From positions 4,311,620 to 4,375,619 of the forward strand of contig NW_004454210.1 in assembly GCF_000283155.1 (NCBI RefSeq): DNA of 64,000 nucleotides, given 5' to 3'. Shown here one piece after another: positions 12,120 through 24,145 of this stretch. Each line of letters opens with the position of its first letter. The first letter of the stretch is position 1. A program made the translations under genes and the position numbers. This DNA is from Ceratotherium simum simum (lineage: Eukaryota > Chordata > Mammalia > Perissodactyla > Rhinocerotidae). Below the pieces are notes generated by a model, which worked only from the letters and a program-made list of their open reading frames with translations, searched no databases and was not told where the DNA came from.

Positions 12120-12780
12120 AGTCAAAAGCAAAAAGCTTTTAAGAAGACAAGGCACTATGAGCAAAACCCAGCAGGAACAACAAACCACAGAATCAGGCCA
12201 GTAAAGTTTTTAGACATGGGAGTTATCAAATACAAAATATAAATTAAGCATGTTTAATATATTTAAAGAAAGAATAGGGTGATTAAAAATTTAAGGTACA
12301 AGAGATTATGAAAGATAAACAAGCATATGTGAAAAACAACCAAATACAAATTTTATAAAAATATCAGACAAAAAATGGAAATAAAAAAAGTCAAATGATG
12401 GTTTAGAGAGAAAATTAGATGTAGGTGATAAATCCGTGAACAGGAAAATAGATCTGAAGACATTATCCAGAATGCCAGAATGCATAGTAGAGAGACAAAG
12501 GGGTAGAAAATTTGAAAGACAGGTTAAGAGACATGAAGGACAGGATGAGAAGGTCTAACATACGTCTAATTGGAGTTCTAGAAGGAAAGAAGAGAGAATG
12601 GAGGAGAAGCAAGTTTTGAAGAGATAACTACTGAAAATTTTTCAGAATTTATGAAACATACATGCACACTTCAGATTCAGGAAGCTGGATGAATTTATAG
12701 CAAGATAGACACACAATTTTCCTTAGACAAATAGTAGTGAAACTAAGGAATACCAAAGACTATGGAGAGCAGCTGATATT
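12120..12780 (+). mobile_element. HAL1/L1 ORF1-region fragment
   Basis: The phrases aattggagttctagaaggaa, gaagagataactactgaaaa and tcaggaagctggatgaattt match the layout of old L1/HAL1 ORF1 and the region after it. The frame is broken by many stops. This is a relic, not a working gene. Confidence 0.65.
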
Positions 12781-12839
12781 CCCAGCAGTTGGGGGTGGGT
12801 ACGTCATTTGTCAACCCTGAAGAGGGGACCTGGGCAGGG

Positions 12840-13730
12840 TATCATACTATCTCCTACAAATCTTCATAATATTAAGTAAGAAACACAAGATAGAAAATTG
12901 TATTTATAGTATGATTTCAATATTTTAAAATGAGCATATGTAAAAAAATGACTGGAAGGAAATAAGCTAAAATGTTTAAGAGGTTGTGTCTTGGTGTTGG
13001 AATAATGGATAACTTTCACTCCCCCTCCCTCCCAACCTGTATCTTATAAACACACAAAGAAACCTTAGAGTAGTTTATGGAAAACTTAAAACCACCCCAC
13101 TGATTCTTCTCTATGGCTGTTAAAATCAGTCATAAAGTGAACATCAGTGTCCCTCAATATGTGAATAGATAAACAAGTTGTAGTATATCCACCCAATGGA
13201 ATATTACTCAGCGATAAAAAATGAGCTACCAAGCAGTGAAAAGACATGGAAGAACCTTAAACGCATATTGCTAAGTGAAAGAAGCCAATCTAAAAAGGCT
13301 ACACATTGTATGATTCCAGCTGTATGGTATTCTGGAAAAGGCAAGACTATGGAGACAATAAAAATATCAGTGATTTCTAGATGTTCAAGGAGAGAGAGGA
13401 GGAGGCATGAAGAGGTGGAGCACAGGGGATTTTTTAGGGTGGTGGAGCTATTTTGCATAATACTGTATGATACATGGTGGATACATGTGTGTTTGTCAAA
13501 ACCTATAGAACTACAACACAAAGAACGAACTCCAATGTGAACTATGGGCTTTAGTATTGATTTATCAATTGTAACATATGTACCACACTAATGCAAGATG
13601 ATAATAATAGGGAAAACTGTGGGCAAGGAAGAGGTGATATATGGGAACTCTGCACTCTCTGCTCAATTTTTCTGTAAGCCTAAAACTGTTCTAAAAATAT
13701 AAAATCTATTAATTAAAAAAAAAAAAAACA
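12840..13730 (+). mobile_element. L1 3' end with ORF2 C-terminal remnant
   Basis: At 13196 the translation begins MEYYSAIKNELPSS, typical of the C-terminus of mammalian L1 ORF2 protein, followed by TWKNLKRILLSE. The rest, including gtgtttgtcaaaacctatag and ttgtaacatatgtaccacac, is L1 3'UTR. It ends with taaaaatataaaatctatt and an A-run at 13717-13729. The 114-codon frame at 13196-13540 is a decayed LINE remnant. Confidence 0.85.
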
Positions 13731-14728
13731 GAAGAAAGTGAGCATTAGTTTCTGTAACTACTAGAGGCAACAACATTAGCAGTAATTGAGACTGAATTTA
13801 ACAGCAAGCCGAGGAGGAGACCTTCTTATCATGGACAGAACAAGGCTGTTTCAGGCAGTAGTAAAAATATCAGAACGTAAATCTACAAACAAACAGCTGC
13901 TTTGTTTATGGATGCATTAACAGGTATCACAACAGCTTGACTCCTGATTCTGGATTCTTACTGTTTCCTCAATGATCCATGACACAACTGTTGAGTCTTG
14001 CTCAATGCATTCATAGAATGGCAGGGAATCATGTCCTGCGACAGGACATTTGATAAACAAACGAGGCACATTGGAGCTGATCCTTCTGGTGACTGCCAGT
14101 GCTGGTGCCTTTTTTCCTTCTGGCACCGACCCTACCCTACATTCCTGGCATCTACTCTTATTTTTCCTCCCAGGCCAACTGCAAAAAGGACTTGACCTCA
14201 ACTGACATAGAATGTGGAAGAATGCGTATGCATTGAAAAGCAATCCAGTCAGCTGATAAAGTTAGTGAATTTTCATGGGAATTCATTCAATACCACCCAG
14301 TAAGAGTCCACATTTCGAATATTTGCTCAAAGGCAATGGGGAAATGAGAACTCGTTCATTACCTCTCATTCTCGAAAGAAAACATTGTCTCAGATGTAAC
14401 TTCCGTATGTATCATCGATTTGCTTAAACATTTGGACATGTTGAGATTCTTCACTTATACGTTTGTTCACTCAACAAATATTGATTACTATGTGACAAGG
14501 CACCATATGCATAGAATTGTTACTGGAGAGGCCACACTAATATATGTTTAATATAGTACCAGAGTATGGGGGGCGAGAGGACTCTTTTTTTTTCTATGCT
14601 TATTCTTGCCTTGGCTATAGAGAAGACAACTCTTTCCTGCCCTTTTCTTGCTTTTCCCTGGAAGTTGAGACCTGTCTGGCAAGATTATAAGAACCTTCCA
14701 TTTGCAGGACAGTACTACCAATGGGCAC
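13731..14728. other. Intergenic DNA, no gene recognised
   Basis: A 108-codon frame on the minus strand (13917-14243) overlaps a shorter plus-strand frame. Neither has a recognisable domain or splice context. Confidence 0.5.
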
Positions 14729-14757
14729 AGTTACTATTAATTAGAAGCAAGAAAACT
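14729..14757 (+). repeat. 29-bp direct repeat, left copy
   Basis: This copy matches 15653-15681 at 28 of 29 positions; the single difference is the eighth base (a here, g in the right copy). The shared core is ttaattagaagcaagaaaac. The pair brackets an L1-containing segment. Confidence 0.9.
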
Positions 14758-15652
14758 TCTCTTTCATTCTCTTTTCTTTAATCCATCTGGAATCTATTTT
14801 TCTAGTGGAGATAGAAATTTCACCATATTTTTTCCCAATTAGATAGCCCTTTATTAAAGAATTAGTCCTTGGAAATGCCACCATTATTATAATCTAAACT
14901 TCCATATATTTATAGGTCTGTTTCTGAAAATTGTTCTGTTGTGTTACCATATACTGGCTATATTTATTGATTTTCTTTTCTAATTAAAATTTAGAATCAG
15001 CATTTCAAATTACTTAAAAATTTTTCTATGTTTTTCATTGGATTTGAATTTGTAAATTATTTGTGAGAGAACTGACATCTTTTCAGTATTAAGTTTTCCT
15101 GTTCAGGAATGTAGTATAGCTCTCCATTTATTAAGGATAGTTCATAAAAGTTTTATACTTGTCTTCCTATAGGTTCTGCACATTTTTGTGTTAGGTTTAT
15201 TTCTAATTAATCTATATACATAATTTTTTTCTATTGTGAGTGTGGACAATTTTCTAACTGGTCGTGGTCACTGATGGTGTTGATCGTCTACCTGGCCAGG
15301 TCATTGGCCTCTTTTATTAGTTCTAATAATTTTTAAGTTGATTCTCATGGAATTTTTAGGTAGTTAATTATATTGTCTGCAAATAATGACAATTTTTTTC
15401 TTCCTGATATTTATAATTATTTTTAAATTTTGCTTGTGTTACTGCACCGGCTAGGACCAAAGGTAGACAATAATAGTGATGGTTAGAATCCTTTCTTGTT
15501 TTTTATTTTAAAGGAAATACTTGTAACATTTCAACGTTAAGTATAATGTTTGTGTAGTTTTTTGGTGGATACCTTTTATCAGGTTAAGGAAGCTTTTTCT
15601 TTTTTTTCTAACTTGTTAAAGAAATTAAAAAAAAAAATTTAAATCAATTACC
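14758..15652 (-). mobile_element. Antisense L1 ORF2 fragment between direct repeats
   Basis: The plus strand reads like the antisense of L1 ORF2: ttctttaatccatctggaat, then atagctctccatttattaag, ttattagttctaataatttt, ttgtctgcaaataatgacaa and ccggctaggacc. These correspond to part of the reverse-transcriptase coding region. The frame is broken. An A-rich run (about 15628-15638) stands at the right end, the wrong side for a simple antisense L1 insertion. The fragment lacks both L1 ends. Confidence 0.8.
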
Positions 15653-15681
15653 AGTTACTGTTAATTAGAAGCAAGAAAACT
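15653..15681 (+). repeat. 29-bp direct repeat, right copy
   Basis: Right partner of 14729-14757, with one mismatch. It follows the A-rich run directly, as a target duplication would follow a retroposed tail. Confidence 0.9.
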
Positions 15682-17352
15682 ATGTCCAGGACATCGTACT
15701 GGACAGGATCTCTTCTTGTTTTTACTAATGGTTCAAGATTAAATAAAGATAATGATCTTTTAAGAATCTCCTAAAAGCAAATATTGAAAAGCCTGTAAAA
15801 AGGCCGAGCTACACATCAAAATGCTGTGAGAGCCAACAGTCGCAACAGTTACATGTGGAGTGGCCAGGGCCTGCTGCGAGGGAGCATTTGTTTTGGTAGC
15901 TTTGATGCAAATGGAAATGTCTGACAAGGGTTGGACATGGAAGCAAGTTCTGGAGCTCTGCAGGTCTTATTACTCATGCAATGATTACCTCCTCAGAGGA
16001 GATACAAATGTAAATGAGTCTGAAAGGTCTGTTCAGCTTTACTGCAACACAGGAAGCAAAATCACCGAAACTGCACACGTGTTACAGAGACATTGACAGT
16101 GTGTCTGTGTTTGCATAAGCGGTGCTCATTACACCCAATTCTGCACGGAATGTAGAAGGCAGGCAGAGGTGGCACTAGAAAGGAGTATTTGTAACAAATA
16201 CATGCTTGTTTGAAGCAGGAAAGAAAATTTCTCTTCCTGAAGAGATGACTGGGACCCACATTACTCCCCTTAAGAATGGGTTTATTCATCTGAGGTTTGA
16301 GGTCCACTATCTTTGCCACCATCTGGCATGAGAGGAATTGAGCAGAGTCTGTCTGGACGTTCCTTTGGCTCAACTCCATCAGCTGTTAGTACTGTTCTCA
16401 GCGAAGATGTGCCCAACAGTACGGTTATTGCCACCAGAAGTTAAATAATCCCTTGGTTCTTTGCTATATCCTAGTGACTACATTATCATACCTGATGTCT
16501 TTAGCCAGCGGGACCACATAGCTGGGTTAACCTCCCAAGCCCTAGTTTACGTGCATTGTACTTAATTCCAGGTGTTGGATTGCCAGCAAGCATGCAGCCA
16601 GGTTTGCCATCTCTTCCTTTCTTGCCCCTCTTGCCTGGCATCGCTCATCTCACCTTCCTGTCTGAGAATCTCCCATTGTCTTCCCTTTAGCCCTTTGGAT
16701 CCTGCCTTTTGAAGCTTCAGGCCACCTCTGCGGAGACAGAAGCTGCTTCCCACTTGGAATCCACCCCAGCTGGGGAGAAACCCACTCCTGCAATTTCTGA
16801 CGAATGCAAATGCTTCTGCATCACCTTATCTACATTTTGCATTTGCATGGAATGTTTACCTATCTCCCCAAGAGCTTAGTTGGAAATGCAGATTATCATT
16901 AAGTTCAAACCGGTCACTTACAGAATCTACAGGTGTCTTGTAAATAATTTCAAGAGTAAAACTAAGCAAAAAGACATGCACTCTGCATCCTGCAAAGTTG
17001 GGGTGGGGCTCACAGGGAGGGGAATGTCAAAGTGCTTGTATTTAAAAAAAATACATTTAAAACAAAGTTAGAGAGCTGTAAGTCTTCCATGGTTACTCTT
17101 GGGGGTGCACAGTTTTGAAAGGGGTTAATGATGGGTTGCTGACAGTTCTCCTGTCTTATGACTTCCCCTTCAGAAGAAAATGAAATGTTTTCTGAACTCT
17201 TAGCACTCCTACCCAACATTTCTTATACTTTTAAAATGTTTTGCAAGAATGGAAACCACTTCACTACAGGAAGGAAAATGTTTTATGAGTTGCATCCATT
17301 TTAATGTTTACAAGAAACTCCCAACTAAAGATGCTGGCTAAGGTACTGAATG
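15682..17352. other. Intergenic DNA, no gene recognised
   Basis: Contains short unrelated frames (15860-16096 plus, 16062-16379 minus). No clear interspersed repeat was recognised. A pair of octamer motifs near 16.8 kb is listed separately. Confidence 0.5.
16804..16848. promoter_or_regulatory. Convergent octamer (POU/OCT) motifs
   Basis: ATGCAAAT occurs at 16804-16811 and its reverse complement ATTTGCAT at 16841-16848. Octamers bind POU-family factors such as OCT1. Two opposed perfect copies 29 bases apart could mark a distal element, but an octamer pair can also arise by chance in AT-rich DNA. Confidence 0.3.
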
Positions 17353-17362
17353 TGCACAATTA

Positions 17363-17565
17363 TAATTTTATTTATTTATTTATTTTTCCCCCAAAACCCC
17401 AGTAGGTAGTTGTATGTCATAGCTGCACATCCTTCTAGTTGCTGTATGTGGGACGCGGCCTCAGCATGGCCGGAGAAGCGGTGCGTCGGTGCGCACCCGG
17501 GATCTGAACCCGGGCCACCAGCAGTAGAGTGCGCATACTTAACCGCTAAGCCACGGGGTCGGCCC
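17363..17565 (-). mobile_element. ERE2-type SINE with target duplication
   Basis: Reading the minus strand, the head ggccgaccccgtggcttagc is followed by the B box and then the agcaactagaaggatgtgca / ctactggggttttgggg module, ending in an (A)TAAA-type tail. Flanks tgcacaatta (17353-17362) and tgcacagtta (17566-17575) form the target duplication with one mismatch. The 79-codon frame across it is an artefact of the SINE. Confidence 0.92.
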
Positions 17566-18606
17566 TGCACAGTTAATTGAACATCTTTTACCAGAGCTTT
17601 GCTTTGAGCTCTCAAGTGACTCAGGCATCTTGTTAAGTGCTGTTGTTACTTTATAAGTACACTGTGAAATGATATTTAAAACTAAATAAAGGAGATGTCA
17701 TATAGTTTTAGCTCCAAAAATTAAAATTGTCCCAACTTAATTAGAGAAGGAAGAATTTATATAATTAAGTGACCATTTGAATGTTGAGTAAAAAAGAGAG
17801 GAATTATAATTACACCTAGTGGAATTATAATTATAGTTTGTTTAGGTATGACAACTTCAAGATGGGGTGGGGTGGTTCAAGCCAACACAATACAATTGTA
17901 ATCAGAATAAAAGCCATCTGTTTTGCATATGCCAACTCTATAGCCTTATACAAAATATTTGATAATTGTAAGCAACATTGACCTTGTTTACAATGTATTT
18001 AGGTGGACAAAGTGTTATACTGATTGTTCTATACCTAAATGAGACTCAAGAGAAACACATATTTATCTGAAGACATAAAATTGGATTTAATGATGAACAA
18101 TTGTGGATTTCCTGCTCAAGTTTACAGTCAGCGACTGATCAACAATCTTACTCCTGCCAGTAACTGTTTATTTAACTTAATTCACTGGAGCACTACTCAG
18201 AGTAGTTGAAGAGATTTCATAAGAATTTTGGTCGGTAATGGAGGCAATATGTAGGATATAAAAATTCTTCATACCATAAACATTTTTTCCACTTCTAGTA
18301 CTTTTTTTGTACATTAAATACAGCTGGAATTTGTTTTGGTGTAAGTAGTGAAGTAGGGCTCCAAGTTTTCTTTTTCCTTCCAAATTGCTAGCCAGTTAGC
18401 TCAAAACAATTTGATGATTAAGAATGTAATTTAAAAATATGTGTGTGCCCAAAATGCTATTAAAATTGAATACTAGTGAAATCTTGGAAAGAAATTGTGG
18501 CATGATTTCTATTTGCAGATGGTTTTATTTCAATTTAGATGAATTCAAGGCTTCATGAGGACTTGTAAAGAAACAAATTCAGGAAGTGGTAAGAGATATA
18601 CTCTTT
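17566..18606. other. AT-rich intergenic DNA, no gene recognised
   Basis: Holds a small tandem duplication of period 21: ggaattataatta at 17800-17812 and 17821-17833. Otherwise nothing recognisable. Confidence 0.5.
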
Positions 18607-18862
18607 TTATTTATTTATTTTTGCTGAGGAAGACTGGCCCTGAGCTAACATCTGTTGCCAATATTCCTCTTTCTTTTTTTGCTTGAGTAAGATTAGCCCT
18701 CAGCTAACATTTGTGCCAATCTTCCTCTATTTTGTATGTGGGTCACCTCCAGAGCATGGCTGACAAGTGGTGTAGGTCCACACCCAGGATCTAAACCCAG
18801 GAACTTGGGCTGCTGAAGGGGAGCGTGCTGAACTCTAACCACTATGCCACGGGGCCAGCCCC
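18607..18862 (-). mobile_element. ERE1-type SINE with target duplication
   Basis: The plus strand shows two gctaacatttgtgccaatctt-type modules and ends in ccacggggccagcccc, the reversed ERE head. Flanks aagagata(ta)ctcttt at 18591-18606 and aagagatactcttt at 18863-18876 form a target duplication that differs by a TA indel. The body is diverged, so it is an older copy. Confidence 0.92.
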
Positions 18863-19182
18863 AAGAGATACTCTTTGACCTACAAAAGACGTAAGTGGAG
18901 GAGCTGAATTGAAGCTGCTGAAAAGAATAAAGTGGTTTGTATCAGAAATGCAGAAATAATAAAAATATTTTGAGGTGTATATTGATATAAGGGTATTATA
19001 TTTATTACAGCACTATCCATAACATTGACTCGTTTCTTGAGCAGCTGCAAACCTCTGGAGTCCTTGTCTGTAAGTCAATCAATCACAGCCATGTTTCTGT
19101 TACAGACAGCCAGACACAATCCAAGCTGATACAGTCCACTTTTTCTGTGTAATTCTCTGGCTCCAATTTCCATTCTACTTTT

Positions 19183-19421
19183 GTGTGTGTGTGTGAGGAA
19201 GATCAGCCCTGAGCTAACATCTGCCAATCCTCCTCTTTTTGTTGAGGAAGATTGGCCCTGGGCTAACATCCGTGCCCACCTTCCTCTACTTTATATGGGA
19301 CGCTACCACAGCATGGCTTGACAAGTGGTGCTTTGGTCTGCGCCCGGGATCTGAACCTGCGAACCCTGGGCCACTGAAGTGGAGCACGCGAACTTAACTG
19401 CTATGCCACCGGGCCAGCCCC
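19183..19421 (-). mobile_element. ERE1-type SINE
   Basis: The tail side begins with gtgtgtgtgtgaggaagatc, followed by two modules and the reversed head ctatgccaccgggccagcccc. Flanks tctactttt and tctattttt are a likely nine-base target duplication with one mismatch. The tail has become a short (GT)n run. Confidence 0.92.
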
Positions 19422-19430
19422 TCTATTTTT

Positions 19431-20049
19431 TCATTTAGTATGGACTTACTAAATTTTAAAACTGTTACTAGAAATAAAGCCTATTTTGAATGTTGAACAG
19501 CTAAAGAAGAAATGAGAGTAATCAAGACAGTAAAGAGTTTAGTGGAGGGCACAAAATAATTTGAGAAATATAATTTAATTTGCAGAACGACAGCCATTTT
19601 ATTATGATCAGGATGTTAAGCACTTGAACAATCTATACTTTATTTTTATAACAGAGAGACAACCAGTAAAAAAAGTTGATTTTAGGAATTTATTATTTTT
19701 TTAAAAAAAGCGACTTCCAGGGTTTGCCATTGTACGCGTTTAGCCCTCCTATAGCAGGGTACAGCGATAACTGATTTTTTATAACAATGACTCAGAGGCA
19801 CTGAAGATCCATAATTGTCTTCTGAATTATCACAGAAAGAAAAAAGAATTAGAAGAAAAGTTTAATGTTAAGTGTATTTAAAGAATCATATTCTAATTCT
19901 TTTAAACTGGTTATCCAAGTGTGATAATATAGTAGAGCTCAGATAACTAGAAAAGGCAATTGACTAGAACACCCCATTCCCATCTGGTGTGCATTAACAG
20001 GCTTCTTACTGCATGTGTCTTTATGTAGTCTGCAAACTAATTCAACCCA
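19431..20049. other. Region just beyond the ANTXR1 3' end
   Basis: AT-rich, with no recognised gene or repeat. Minus-strand AATAAA also occurs here, so a longer ANTXR1 3'UTR reaching into this stretch cannot be excluded. Confidence 0.4.
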
Positions 20050-20070
20050 TTTTACACAGCATTAATTGTT

Positions 20071-20076
20071 TTTATT
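20071..20076 (-). terminator. ANTXR1: Candidate distal poly(A) signal AATAAA
   Basis: Plus-strand tttatt is minus-strand AATAAA. Use of this site would put cleavage near 20045-20060 and give a 3'UTR of about 3.3 kb. Confidence 0.4.
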
Positions 20077-20629
20077 GAGTTGGCACTGGGCTGAAACTGT
20101 TGCTCATTATCTCATAATTATTGCTTTTTTTTTCTAGTTCGTTGATGGATTTCCCTCATCTGACACAGTGTTTGGACTTTTGTGTGATATGACACTTCGA
20201 GATCATCTCTGCCCATTCTATTGATATTTACATTGAAGTTACCCATGGCCAGATATCCAAGACTATTAATAAAGTTGTCCACCAGCTCTGTCCTTCACCT
20301 TGGTAAAAGAGAGACCGTGTGTCTCACTGGAGTATGTGCCAAGCTCCGGGCCAGAAACATCGTGAGCTGGTCGTCAATAGAGGGGACCCCTCAAAGTTCT
20401 TATTAATGCTGTGCAAACAAGGGTCTCGTCATTTCTGTAACTATTTGTACATTTATAAAAGCAATACAGTCATGGGAAAAACCAACAAGCACAGCTTGGT
20501 AGAATAACCTGCCATGAAATATCATTGGCTTTATAATAATTTACTACAACCGTTCTTTTTATTCACACTGGATAGGAAATGCTTCCATCTAACACATGGA
20601 ATACGAATATATACAACGAAAAGTTGGCT

Positions 20630-20635
20630 TTTATT
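20630..20635 (-). terminator. ANTXR1: Candidate proximal poly(A) signal AATAAA
   Basis: Plus-strand tttatt is minus-strand AATAAA, directly downstream (in transcript sense) of a T-run complementary to the plus-strand A-run at 20636-20647. Cleavage would fall near 20605-20620, giving a 3'UTR of about 2.8 kb. Confidence 0.35.
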
Positions 20636-23385
20636 AAAAAAAAAAAACCTCATGAGAATAATAACATGGGGGTTGAAAAAAAAATTTTGTGCAGTTTCCT
20701 GATCACAATCACATCTGCTGCCTTTTACAGGGAATGATACAAGTACTGATAGATTTTATAAACCAGTTAAAGAATGTTCCTGCCTGCAATAGCCTACAAT
20801 TAAACATTGCCTTGTTCATACAGTATAGAAGTTTTTCCTTCTCAACTGTAATTCTAAATGACTAGGGATGACATGATCAGTCAGTTTTAAGGACAAACCC
20901 TGCTAATCCTCTTCAAAATCATCATATATTTGCAGTTCCCTATTTCATCAAAAAAAGTTTGCCAAAACAACACCTTGGAAACTGCACGGGGCTTCTGATT
21001 GATGTGCTGTTGAGATCCTGAATGTTGCATTCTCACCTGATGCCTGCCATCTTGCTGCACAACAATGTCAGTCAGCATCTTGGCTTGAACTTTCTTTAGG
21101 CCGCAGTGAGTCATGCGGCAGTGGTGTGGGGTGGACTGTTTTGTACTGCCAGCAGTCAAAACAGCCGCCATGGGCTCAACGTCTCTACGCTGTGAGCCTG
21201 GGGAACCCATTCTCATATGGAATGGTTTTCCGGAGTCCAGCAATGTCACCGCAGGTGGCTGAGACATTCTGGCCCCTGCTTCATGAGGGACTATGCTAAA
21301 GAAGAAGGCTACTGTTCTAAAAATAGAGAATATGGGCCAGGTTTGGGGGTGGGGGAGGGAGTATGCTTTCATAAGTCCTGGAAACCATCTCTGATTTTAG
21401 CTCGATGAAAAGGCTGGGAGATTCTCTGGAAGTGGCAGGCTGGGAGAAGGGCTGGGTCTGAGGTACACTTGGAGAAATGTCAGTTTGCCATTGGCATTGC
21501 AGATTTAGTGCCTGTGGTGCCCCACTAAGGCACTCTGCCTAGATCTATTTTCCCCTGACTGTACCTTTTATGCCCAAGGGTTTCCCCATCCCCCCCATGC
21601 AATCCCTGTTTGTTTTTGCTTTCTAAAATAGGGATGGCATATGGGGTTCATCTCTCTGAATTCTGACTGAGGAGTGGTGGCTCTTTGGAATTGTAATTTG
21701 AGAACTGTGAAGAAATCACTGGGCTCCACAGGAAATAGTACTGTGATTGATTAGCAATGTCTGCCATGGCTAAAAGAATTGGTGTTTATGGAATGCATGC
21801 CAGGTCATTATGTCTCTGTTCTAAGGAAGGCGAAAGAATGAGGCTGGCTTGATGGGTTCTTGAAGGATCTTTGGAGACCTTAGCCCAAAACATTAAGTTT
21901 ATATCTATTTTATATTCTGCTTTGGTCCAGAAAGGATTTAAGGCATTTGGGAGAGGAATTTTAAGACCTGTGGAAAGCTGGAGGGGGAGATAATTTTGAA
22001 CAGGCTGGTGCAGGAGGCCCTCAACAATGGCCTCTGTTTTCAGCTCTGGGTGATGAAGCCCAATGTTTAATAAGTGATTATAGGGCTTACTGATGACAAC
22101 AGAATCAGAAAGACTTGGAGGAATGGAGTGGGTCTCAGGCCTGTTGGGAATTTCAGGCAGAGCATTTCTGGCATATTTCCCCTGGGTCGAGAGCTGATAA
22201 TATTTGTGAGTATGTTGAAAAGCCAAGGAGAAATATATTTGTATTCACACACACAAGCCTTTTTTGAGGGTTAATCAAAGAACCTGGGCATAGTTTCCTT
22301 ATTATGTCAGGACCATTGTCTCTCTGCTCTGCCTAGAAGTCTCTGGTGCACAATTTTACCAAAAAAGAAAAACAAAATCAGTGAAATTGTGTGATAGGTG
22401 CTAGTGATGCCATTTTGGGAAGATCAACTCATGTTTGTCTCTGGAAAATGGGATCAATCACTTCTTCATATCTCAAGTGATTTAAACCGAAGCCAAATCT
22501 TGATTTTGATCGTGAATCATTAACAGGTTGATCTTCGACAATGCCATTGTCCATTGATTTAGGGGAACATGTTGGGCCAAAGCCAGCCACCTCTAGCTGC
22601 TGATGGCCTGTGGGGTTTAGAAACTGTCTGATGCTCCCATCAGTACGCCCCGTCAATGCACACACCTGATTTCACTTACACAGCAACATGGCAACATACC
22701 TTTTTCCATCAGTAAACACCTGCTCTCTTCCTCACTTGGAAACTGGGAGAATTTGGAAGAAAATAAGGCTATGTTTTCACTCCTCTGCAAATCTCAGGAG
22801 AACATGCTTTTGGATACCTGTCTGATGTTGAGTTTCTTGCCACAATGGGGACCTCAAGCTTTTCCCAAAGTTGCAGGCAAAGGATTTCCCCCCTCCTTGG
22901 TGGCACACAGCGGTGAGGATTCCTTGATTCCTAGGCCAAAGGTCCAGGGTCAAGTGATAGGAGTGGAGTGGAGGAGGGAAGGCAGCATTTAGAAACCCAG
23001 CAATGTTATTTCTTATCCATCCGACTCTGCTTTTCACCCTCAGAGTCTTATTGGTCTCCATGAGACACAATCCCATTTAGAGCATCTCAGCAGTTTCACT
23101 GTCTCTGGAACCTTCTAGAGGTGATGGCTGGCTGACTATAATTGTGACTGTAGTTGCCTCATTATTTGTTTTCAGGCATTTCAAAATTTCTTTTTCTTTC
23201 TGCTGATCACAATTGTCGGTGCATTGGCATTACAAACCAATTTTTAAAGTTTGTGAATGTCAGTGGGCTTTACCACCACTCATTTCCAAAGTGGAAGCCT
23301 CCTCTAACTGGAAAGACTTGTTCTAACACCACAGAGGAGCCTCCTCCCCAAAGTTTCTGAGAGCCCAGAGCATGAACTTTGGGTT

Positions 23386-23817
<432 letters not shown>

Positions 23818-23949
23818 TTACTCTGGGCTTACTGTGTTGCGAAATTATTTGTTAAAATTCATTTTTCCTGGAGTCTTTCTCTCAAGGAGGAGGAAGAGAA
23901 AGAGACTGTCCTTAACTGGACACATGGGGTCAAGCTGAGTACAGAGGTC

Positions 23950-24145
23950 ATCAAATTTAATCTCCTCAACAGCCTTGCTAGCCAGATATTATTATCAATT
24001 GTTCCACTTCATAGACGAGGAAACTGAGGCTCAGAAAGGTTAAGTCGCTTTCCCAAGGCCACACACCAGGAAGAGGCGGGGTTGGTGATTCAAACCCCAA
24101 ACAGACTCCCGAACCTCTACTCTTCCTGCTGCACTATATTGCCTT
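23950..24145 (-). repeat. MIR SINE fragment
   Basis: The order cgaggaaactgaggctcaga, then ccaaggccacacaccaggaa, then ggtgattcaaaccccaa is the reverse-complement MIR pattern. It is well preserved for this family. Confidence 0.88.

Larger units (their letters stand above)
20050..23385 (-). other. ANTXR1: ANTXR1 3' untranslated region (inferred extent)
   Basis: This lies directly 3' of the ANTXR1 stop codon on the minus strand. The region is almost free of recognisable repeats, in contrast to both sides, as expected for a long conserved 3'UTR. Human ANTXR1 long mRNA is known to carry a 3'UTR of a few kilobases, which fits. The far end is set by the AATAAA at 20071-20076; an earlier signal at 20630-20635 would give about 2.8 kb. 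Transcript evidence is needed to fix the end. A 161-codon sense-strand frame at 20887-21372 lies within it and is probably untranslated. Confidence 0.6.

Noticed and set aside
13196..13540. 114-codon frame starting MEYYSAIKN
   Set aside because: This is a decayed L1 ORF2 C-terminus running into 3'UTR, not a gene.
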